Assembly: GCF_000182925.2 (NCBI RefSeq)
Contig: NC_026505.1
Coordinates: 1,922,001 to 1,986,000 of the forward strand
Direction: 5' to 3'
Length of the DNA: 64,000 nucleotides
Source: Neurospora crassa OR74A
Lineage: Eukaryota > Ascomycota > Sordariomycetes > Sordariales > Sordariaceae
A program made the position numbers and the translations under genes. Below, in pieces: positions 56,201-64,000 of this stretch. Every line of letters starts with the position of its first letter. The first letter of the stretch is position 1. A model generated the notes under the pieces. That model made no database searches, had not been told where the DNA came from, and was given only the letters and a program-made list of their open reading frames with translations.

Positions 56201-58124
56201 GGGCATCGTGATCACATGTCGTTTCTGGGACGGAATCGATATTTCGCTTCTGACCATACTCTTCGTGTGCCGCATTGTGATGGAGCCGAACAGGCTCTTG
56301 AAGCGCGCCTTGTCGGACATTAAGGCCCGCCAGGCCTCTTTATCCGAGGCATACGGCTCAACTCGGAGGAAGTTCAGAAGGCCTCGTAGATCTGGATGCC
56401 ATCCGTTAGCCATTGTCAAACCAAAGGCAACCTAGCCTTTCAGGTGGAATTTTCACCTTTCTGGATGTCGTCCTTCACCGGAGTGCCAGTGATTGCCCAA
56501 GCATGAACGCGGGGAATACGTCTTGCAAGTACGGCAGTGTTGCTGTTCCAGTTTTCCACCATCTGGGCCTCGTCAATGCAGACACGCCACCACCCAAGCT
56601 CGACGAGGGGAGATGTCTGGCGCTCGTATTGCTTTTTTCCGCGCATGGATCGTTCAGGATGATCGACGGCGGACCAGATCTCGGTCCGAAGAACTTCATA
56701 AGTGGTGATGACCACATCCTGCTGAGCCAATTGCGTGGACGAAAGGTCTACACCCTTCATCTTGGCCGCCTTTTTCAGCCCTGGATAGTAAACCACCTTC
56801 AAAGTCGGTGCATGGCGGTTCAATTCGGAAAGCCATTGATCGAGAAGAGGTAAAGGCGTTATTATCAGGGTCGCTCCTGTTGTTTGGAGCTCGCGGCCAA
56901 GAAAAGCGTCATATGCCACTGTTGGGCCTGGTGGGCGTTTGTGAAGCAACGTGAGAGCAATCACTTCGACGGTTTTTCCAAGACCTATCAAAAGTCAGTG
57001 ATTCTGCTTTGAGCCCACAGCAATCAAATCCAGGGACAAAAGTTACCCATTTCCTCGGCCAAAATACCACCTTTAACCATGTCATTAGACGGGAGCTTCG
57101 TAATATCCTTTACCACTATGCCAAATAACGGGCTGATATAAAACGTTTCGCCATCGAGCTGCTTAACCTGGTGGAAAAAGGCAGGGAGAAGAGACGAGGC
57201 TCCGCTCTTGGAGGGTTGGACCAAAGGTTGGCCATCGGGTTGAGGAAGGCCACTCCATTCGACACCTTCACGGTGTAGAAGCCACTTGACAGCCCTTCGC
57301 TGGAAGGGATAAAGGTCCGTCTCCAGACTGGGGACCTTTGCTGTCGCGAGATGTCCGTCAGAAATTCTGGGCGTTGGAGTATGCGCTGCTTCGTAGAAAT
57401 GCTGTGGAGTCCATGCGATGGTCTCCTGCGCTGACACGAGTAAATTCGGGTGATACGCCATCAGCACCTGAGTTTTCAGCCCCTGCTGAACCTTGGACTG
57501 GTACACATCTGTACTAGTGTTCCACATTAGTCTGAGCGTGACATCGATCTTGACAGATGCTCCTTCTTGACGGATGGCGATGTCCACGGCTGTCCAAAGG
57601 TAGCCTGGCGACCCGGGGTCAAATGATTGTGTCTTGGCAACACGGGCCATGAGAGCGAGTTTTGAAGAGATCGCCCTTGTCTTGAGGGCATAGCAGATAT
57701 GGGCATTCTTATTCTTATTTGCGCGACGGCTGTTTTTGCTAGGAGCGAGATGCAAGTACCAGGCGCCACGTTCTGGATCACGGCGGTCGGGTTTGGCATT
57801 CACCACCCAAACGTCTACGTAGTCTCCTATGTTTTGCTTGTTGAGACTAAAATGTTTGGGAATAGCCGCAGTATCACGGACAGGAAGGGCGACCGTGTGC
57901 TCGTCGATACAAACGGCATCGCTAGGTTTGAACACGCCCCGCGAAAGTTTGGGGCGCTTAGCAGGTCGAACTTCAATGTCCTGTTCGGCATCAGTTGTGG
58001 AAACGGCGGGATCAAGTCCAACAGACCGAACATGGTCGACAAATGCGGCTACGTTTTCAGGGTTGGCTTCCCAGTCTGATCGGGGTTGTCGAGACTGCCC
58101 TTGGGACTTTTTCTTGGGAGGCAT
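53218..58124 (-). CDS. RING-finger SNF2-family ATPase, IRC20/SHPRH-like E3 ubiquitin ligase
   Basis: Five exons on the minus strand: 58124-57047, 56984-56457, 56391-55484, 55432-54553 and 54470-53218, giving 1548 aa, close to yeast IRC20 (about 1550). The SNF2 lobe 1 has GGILAEEMGLGKTVE (Walker A, split by intron 1), LIITPLPLLDQWLSEL, VVITTYEVLRTEIW and CIDEAQMVEN (DEAQ in place of DEAH), then AWAITGTPVKDD. A long helical region of about 450 residues follows. A C3HC4 RING (CVICQSPFSIGVLTVCGHQFCKEC, CPVC; near residue 1145) is inserted before lobe 2 (SIVFSQYQDFLHVLAQAF, ASGLNLVNASHVFLCEP, ARVDRIGQKQETTVWLYI). No PHD or linker-histone domain is visible, so IRC20 fits better than vertebrate SHPRH. 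The probable role is nuclear, in recombination or replication-linked ubiquitin signalling, by homology. The C-terminal ~170 residues are low complexity. Confidence 0.92.
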
Positions 58125-59288
58125 TTTGGCGACAAGTCAAGGGAAAATGATGTCGTCGTGATGAGGTTGACCAACGTTCGTCAACCAAAGCAAGTGGGTG
58201 GCAGTGGTCTCGAAATTCCACGGCATGGATGTGCTGCGTTTCTGTGATGAACAGCCCGATGCTGCCGGCATGCTCGAGGTTGGCGATGAAGGATGAACAG
58301 CTGTTGGACTGGGACGACGAAAAGGTGTTGATTCTGGTAGTAGGAAGAGGGAAGAAGGGAAAAAGCAGAGCAGCCTAAATACCCAGGACGGGAGGGCCAG
58401 TGAATGGAAGCACAGTAAATGGGTGCCAAGGGGCACGGCCGGCCAACAACAGGCGATCCAGATGACCGACCAGCGAGTTGGTGAACCTGAAGATGAAGGT
58501 GCATGAAGCAGGAAAAAATGAGTCCGGGTAAGAAGAGGAGTACCTAGAGGTAAGTAATAAGGAGGGGGACAGGAAATTGTTAAGGCAAGAAGAGCTCGGC
58601 AGCGCATGGAGGGACAGGCAACGCAGAACCGGCTAAGGAATTACACGCGGGCGTACAACCTAAGCTGGAACAGTATGTACTATTCTAGAATAGTGTACGT
58701 AGTGTACTTGTAAGTTTATAGGGCTGCCCTGCTAATGAGGGTCTTGGCATGAACCCGGGCACCTAACCGTCCAGTGCTGTGTACCACGCAGTAACATACA
58801 AGTAGGTAGGTCATGCAGGGACGCCACTTTACCCCGTGGAAAAGAGCGCTTGTCATTGGCTCACAGACGGGCGGGAGCTACCTTGAGCCCCACCGAGAGC
58901 TTCAGACGCTGAACGTCGGGCGCTCAGACCGGCCAGTGGTCCCGGCTCCAGATTTCGGGCGGGCGAAGCGGGCTGCGGAGGAAAACTTTCCCAAGCGACG
59001 GGAGTCCCACCGAACCGACTGTCCGCGCGCGACCAGTCAGTCCCGGGGCCGGAATTTGTTAAGGAATCTCCATCCACAATACCTATCTCGCCCCGTCTCT
59101 TTCCCCGGCTCCGTGATATGAGCGGCAACCTTGACCGATTGCTGGCGACACCTCTGCAATAGGTACGCACTTTTCCTCATCCCACTTCCCAATCACTGTG
59201 GTCTTCCCATGGCCTTTGCGACCTGCGACTTTGCCAGTTTATTATTTGTTTACTTGCCCACTAACACTTTAAACTTGACCCAGCACGG
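58125..59288. promoter_or_regulatory. Divergent upstream region, RING-SNF2 gene and mS41
   Basis: About 1.2 kb between two divergent start codons must contain both promoters. A possible 5' UTR intron before mS41 ends in CCCAG a few bases before its ATG (donor-like GTACGC near 59163). No defined sites are claimed. Confidence 0.5.
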
Positions 59289-59999
59289 ATGAAGTCCTCC
59301 CTCCGGATCCAGTCCACCCTTGGACTCCTCTTCCGGCCCTGCGCCGTCTCGGCCCCCGCCACTGCCCCTGGGCTCAACGCACACGCACGATGGGCGCATA
59401 AGACTGCCGCCCAGCTGCCCCTCATCCCCAAGCCGACCCCCTTCGTCCCCGACGTCCCTACCTTCCTGACCTTGATCGGTCGCGACCTCAAACAACATGC
59501 CGACAAGTTCCCCACGTGGGAGGCCCTCTTCACCCTCACTACCGACCAACTGAGAGAACTCGGCGTCGAGCCCCCAAGGGCAAGACGCTACCTGCTGCGA
59601 TGGAGGCAACGGTTTAGGGAGGGCAAGTTCGGCATCGGTGGCGACCTCAAGCACGTTGAAAACGGTGTCGCCTACCTGAAGATCCATGAGAAGGAGGCAA
59701 GCCCTACCAGAACCTCACGAAGGGTCGTCAACGTCCCCGCCAACCAGCACGTCGAGGAGGTTTCTGAAGGCGAACGTGTCAAGGTCAAGGGCTACAAGGT
59801 CAAGGGCGTTTCTACAATCGTTGGCCCCTACGCCTTGCCGGTCCAGAAGGGCGTCGCCAAGCTCGCCGTCACTGAGGGCATGTGGGAAGACAAGAGAGGA
59901 CACAAGGTCGACGGTGGTGAGCGTAGACGCGCCGAGGTGCGCTTCAAGAGAGGTGTGGCGGAGCGCAAGGCCCTAAGGGAGAAGATGGGCTTCTACTAA
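59289..59999 (+). CDS. fyv4: Mitochondrial small-subunit ribosomal protein mS41 (FYV4, IGR motif)
   Basis: A single exon of 236 aa with ATG directly after CACGG. The first ~40 residues are basic, Ser/Ala-rich and lack acidic residues (MKSSLRIQSTLGLLFRP, then HARWAHKTAAQLPL), as expected for a mitochondrial presequence. Residues about 50-115 carry the IGR motif (FLTLIGRDLKQHADKFPTWEALFTLTTDQLRELGV..RRYLLRWRQRFREG) that defines FYV4/mS41. The C-terminal half is Lys/Arg-rich and ends MGFY. The protein is a component of the fungal mitoribosome small subunit. The divergent neighbour is the RING-SNF2 gene, with no obvious functional link. Confidence 0.93.
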   Translation: MKSSLRIQSTLGLLFRPCAVSAPATAPGLNAHARWAHKTAAQLPLIPKPTPFVPDVPTFLTLIGRDLKQHADKFPTWEALFTLTTDQLRELGVEPPRARRYLLRWRQRFREGKFGIGGDLKHVENGVAYLKIHEKEASPTRTSRRVVNVPANQHVEEVSEGERVKVKGYKVKGVSTIVGPYALPVQKGVAKLAVTEGMWEDKRGHKVDGGERRRAEVRFKRGVAERKALREKMGFY

Positions 60000-61639
60000 A
60001 CAAATCAATCGGGCTATGGTCATGGATGATTGGGTTGGTTGAGCTGCCGTCAGATTTGAACGTTTGCTCGGTTGGCCACAGGCTCTACTCCATTTGTAGC
60101 CATGTGTAAAATCTGTATATTAATGGTATTCGGCTTGCCATGTTCCGGGGTCCTGGGCTGTTCTCATCCCCTGGTGACCCATGTCTTGCGACCATCGTCG
60201 CTGTAAGAATGGCCAGATATTAATGTGCGGGGATGCTATGGACATGGTCGAAGAGGGCTAGAGCTGTCATTGGAAATAGTCCATTGGACTTCCTTCTGTG
60301 TAGGTGACCTCTCATTCTATCTTCAAAGTCCTTTACTGACGGAGGTATAGTACATTGGGGCTTTCCTGGAACAGTCCGGCCTCACTCCGATCCCAAACCG
60401 TTGGCACTAGGATCCTTTGTCCCGGTTCGTTGTCAACCCAGTGCATCCGTTTGAACGAACAAGCCGTACTCTCCGGATATAGCATGTATGCTGTTATGCC
60501 CCTTATCTCCGTGATCAGCTGCAAACGTTCATGGCTTTCTTCGGTGATAACAGCCAACAGGACCCCCCATTTTTCTTGGCCATTTACCTACTAGAATAGC
60601 TTCTCCTAACAACGTCCGCTTTACCACGCACGCCGTTTCACTTTGATGTCTTACCATCAAGTTTACCGTCAGCTCTTTATGCGCCATACATCAATAATTT
60701 CTAGACCAGTACCCTCTTTGTGATTTTCCGTTACCTGACATTCCTCTATGGTTTGTTTCAAAGTTTGTCATATCAAATCGGAGTGTTACAACATGAAACA
60801 AATATCTCAACATACCACCATCGCTTGGTCAAAAGGCTCCTTCCTAAACCGCACTGCTAACGCTAGAGGTATAGACAGTGAGAAATACCTATCTCTCCTT
60901 CTGATATCGTCACGAGATCCGGATCTCTGTTGCACTTTTCTTTCCAGGCAGGACGGAGCTGTTGTCTTTGGGAAGGAGATGTCGAGCCCTCGATTCGGAC
61001 CAGAGTTCACTCGCAACCGGCCAACTTAACTCCTTGAGTGGTTTACCTCGTCCATTCAATCTCACCTCATCACAGTATCCAAGCCGGGCCCAGCATCATG
61101 CAACGACAACCCACCCGGATGGAACAATGACAGCAAAGTTATTTTTGCTTTTCTCTCTATTCGATCCGAAAAGTAATAAGGACATGAGAATGACGATCTT
61201 GCTCTTTCTTTTTCTTCTTGATTTCGGGGTCTCACAAAAGGTTTTCGGTGTGCACTGTGAAATGGATGTTGGACGGAAGGAACGCATCATACGACTCAGA
61301 TCATGTCGACGTTTCCACATCGCGCCATCCCCAACCAAATATGGACCCCGCCGACACAAATTCATGATCTCTTCGAGTACAGCCTTTTTCTGCCTACGTC
61401 TCGGACGAAAACTTCAACAGATCGTTGAGCGCTTGCTGCGGCTATTCCTGGAATTCGGTACCCAACAGGCTCGCGGTGGATTTTGAGACGGTGTCCTTGG
61501 CAATCCTGGCAATCATGGGACAGCAAGCATGACCCTGAGGCGTGTTCGAGAACTCAAAATAGCTCTTGTTTCATCATCCAAAGTGCCCTCTCTGTGCTGT
61601 CCCCGGCAATATCGCCAATGATGGCATTGAGATCCGATG

Positions 61640-62176
61640 TCATAAAGCGGCTTCTCCCTCTCCACCGCTGGTCCTGCCTGCACAACCAGTACGATATGGC
61701 AGGTTGATGGTGTCACACAGGAGACTAAATCCAGGAGCTTCTGGTCTGGTTACACAGACATTACCAAGCTTCATTGGCAGCTGTGCCGCAGCTGAAATCG
61801 AGACACACTCGACGCAGCGACGTTTCCTTGCCGAATCAAGAGCGAAAAAGTCCATCAGACGCCTTCTTTCACGTAACATACAGAAAAAGCTACTCTCTAG
61901 AACACCATGGCAATCTCCCAAGATGCCAAAATTCGGCCACAACCTACTAGTGAGGTGAAGCTCGAAATCTCTCAAGTCAATGTCATCTCGATTGGTGATG
62001 GCGGGGTTGGCGATGACGGTGGCGGCGCCGTTTAAGCTTAAACCTGTGAAGGTTACAGCCGTAGCACATCGGGGGAAAGTCCGAACGGTGCCTGCCATCC
62101 CCATCAAAACAGCTACGTAATAAAAAGTCAGATATAGGTAACTCGATTCGTATTGGGCTTGGCTTGCAGCTAACAT
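61640..62176 (-). CDS. Unrecognised 178-codon open reading frame, doubtful
   Basis: It starts with ATG and has a hydrophobic beginning (YLYLTFYYVAVLMGMAGTV). A central stretch, LNGAATVIANPAITNRDD, is written almost wholly in C-ending codons, as in real genes of this window. The later part (CMLRERRRLMDFFALDS and on) loses that bias. It could be an exon of a gene whose other parts I cannot place, or a chance frame. No family is recognised. Confidence 0.15.
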   Translation of the reverse strand: MLAASQAQYESSYLYLTFYYVAVLMGMAGTVRTFPRCATAVTFTGLSLNGAATVIANPAITNRDDIDLRDFELHLTSRLWPNFGILGDCHGVLESSFFCMLRERRRLMDFFALDSARKRRCVECVSISAAAQLPMKLGNVCVTRPEAPGFSLLCDTINLPYRTGCAGRTSGGEGEAAL

Positions 62177-63382
62177 CCCATTTCTTTACAGATTTTTATG
62201 ACTGTCACTCACACCACGTTCCTAGTGAATGAGTATCCGTCCGCGCAGATGGACAGAATTGGAAAGGAAGTGCGCCCCCTTCGGGAAACATGGAGGGCAT
62301 AGCTTGGCGGAATTTTTGATCCTTCGAAATTTTTAATTTGCTTTTCTTTGGAAAAGAAAGAGGAGAAAATCCCTGGCTACACTCGCGATGTGCCCATCGG
62401 ACTACACAGGACTCATGGCCCGCAGTTCTGAAGTGCATTCATTTCGAAGAGGACGTCTACCATAGGTAGACAAGAGAGACGATACAGAGAGCACTATCCT
62501 CCACTTGAAGCCAAGTACTCGATACATCACCCCCACAATTGGTACTACTACCTCATCACACGGCACCCCTGCGTCTCTCTTTTGCTCTGGATCTCGCTTA
62601 CCCTATTTGGTAACGAGAGGGCCGCTTCACACCACACACTCTTCAGCGCTATTTGGATCCCTGACGGCCACTCTCCTCGAAGCCAAAAACAAGGGCCGAA
62701 CAACGTTACACACCAAATCCATTGCTGAGTCCAAAGAGTCCTTTTGTCGAAGTTCTGAGCTTCATGTCTCGGTTGTTTTTTTGTAAACCAAACCCTTGGT
62801 CACCGTTGAAGTCTCAGCGCCAACTCCTCCTCTGACCCCCGATCTTCAGTCATGACAAACTATAATGCTTGGCCGTCAACTTAGTTGCATGACGCGGTGA
62901 CTATACCCCAATATGGCTATAGTAGATCGCATAAATTGCGGCTGAACTGCATACGCCCTTTGTAAGTTGCATCCTACGTGGAGAGGGAAGACACCGAAAG
63001 AGTCAGAAAGGTCACAAACCCACTCAATCATCCTTGATATCAACTCTTGCCCAGGGGAATCCCGGTGCTATGGAGGAGCCCTGGTAATGTTGCATACTTT
63101 TTCCTCTCAACAGACGGAGACTTACATACACATGCCTTGGGGTCCGCTATTAGTAAATAGCGTTCTGCTATGCGACCCGGCCATTTCCCTTTTCTCCCCC
63201 AGTGTTTCCAAGAGGTTATCACCGTGGAAGGTCTACATTCATAGTACAAAACAGTTTGGGGAAGCAAGAAGCATGGTTAAGTACTGTGATGACTTTTTTA
63301 TCCTATCATTTACCTTTACTGGGGCAAGCTTAAGTATAGTAATGTAGTGCCTACGGCTCGGCACGTCTTCCATGTCCTTCCT

Positions 63383-63399
63383 CACACACACACACACAC
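63383..63399. repeat. (CA)n microsatellite, short
   Basis: About eight CA units in non-coding DNA near the right edge. Confidence 0.85.
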
Positions 63400-64000
63400 G
63401 CTTCAAACCGTTACCGCCTACCTAGCTCTACGAGGTTCTTCAGGCAACCTTGTCTCGTCACATGGCTTATACTGCATTAGCTCGTCTACGGTAGATCTTG
63501 CCTGCATTGTGAAGCGTCAACGCAAGTATGAGCCGATGTTTTGACAGACCAGGGATATCATCAGGCAGAGGGGTCTTGCCCTTGAACTAGACGCTAGGCG
63601 ACACGGGATAGTTGGGTACCGGATAGGTATGCAGGTCCAAGATTCCTTGCCGAAAGCCAATCATGAAATGTTTTCTAGGTCGGCGAGGGTTTCAACAGAC
63701 CAAATGGTTCTACACTACTACTGGGAAGTTGATGGGAATACTACCATGCCACCTCGACCACTCCACGTCGTTTCTAGCCAGTTGTGTACGAGAACAAAGG
63801 CTTGTTAAAACGGCATCAACACTCTTCATCCAGTGGAGAATAACCCGCCTTGCGCTTTTCTGTGACTATCCCTTCCTCTTTACGAACTGACCAACAAACC
63901 AAACGCCAAGACATCACTTACCCCTACAGCTGATGATGATTTTTGGGCGCTGCCCGACTTATTTTTACATCTTCCTCCTTGTGAGATTGCGTCACAGGAC

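Larger units (their letters stand above)
60000..64000. other. Right-end region without a convincing gene
   Basis: Four kb with only short frames. A single 178-codon minus-strand frame is listed separately, and a short (CA)n tract lies near 63383. The rest shows no motif, RNA gene or repeat that I can support; genes beyond the right edge may use part of it as promoter. Confidence 0.45.

Noticed and set aside
58735-58800. TGAACCCGGG stretch resembling an antisense tRNA T-arm
   Set aside because: The T-stem pairs poorly and no cloverleaf can be completed around it.

Overview
The window is eukaryotic and reads as a filamentous ascomycete, most likely a Sordariales species close to Neurospora. 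The evidence is short introns (mostly 50-110 nt, GTAAGT-type donors, CTAAC/CTGAC branch sites), a bias to C-ending codons, long non-coding upstream regions full of microsatellites, two intron-containing tRNA genes, and the gene families present (EIS1, GtaA glutaminase, WSC-peroxidase, Zn2Cys6 regulator, GAS2-domain protein). The organism is inferred from these features, not from a database match. No CRISPR array, prophage, insertion sequence or clear transposon is visible.

Layout, left to right. 2-1630 (+): C-terminal part of a GH3 beta-glucosidase cut by the window edge. 1631-8836: long non-coding stretch with a (CTT)n tract and T and A runs. 8837-11679 (+): Zn2Cys6 transcription factor of the cutinase-factor/Far type, three exons. 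14767-17592 (+): intronless GAS2-domain, probably microtubule-binding protein. 19713-22721 (-): secreted plant-type heme peroxidase fused to two WSC domains, five exons. 25463-26277 (-): two tRNA-Glu(CTC) genes with introns of 15 and 25 nt. 27112-30444 (-): eisosome protein EIS1. 32038-34794 (-): secreted GtaA-type glutaminase. 36015-38027 (-) and 39146-42659 (+): RAD7 and RAD16, divergent. 42660-49364: a long stretch with no convincing gene. 49365-51939 (+): malic enzyme with a long first intron. 53218-58124 (-): RING-SNF2 protein of the IRC20/SHPRH family. 59289-59999 (+): mitochondrial ribosomal protein mS41. 60000-64000: no convincing gene.

How the genes relate. The clearest functional unit is RAD7/RAD16, the two partners of the global-genome nucleotide excision repair complex, sharing one 1.1-kb upstream region. 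A second RING-type SNF2 ATPase lies about 10.6 kb from RAD16, so three chromatin/ubiquitin repair-type genes fall within 22 kb. The beta-glucosidase, glutaminase and WSC-peroxidase are secreted, and EIS1 belongs to the cortical eisosome. The malic enzyme may make a second, mitochondrial isoform from a start inside its first intron. Exon structures were worked out by hand from splice signals, reading frame and family motifs. They are internally consistent (all joins keep frame) but have no transcript support here.
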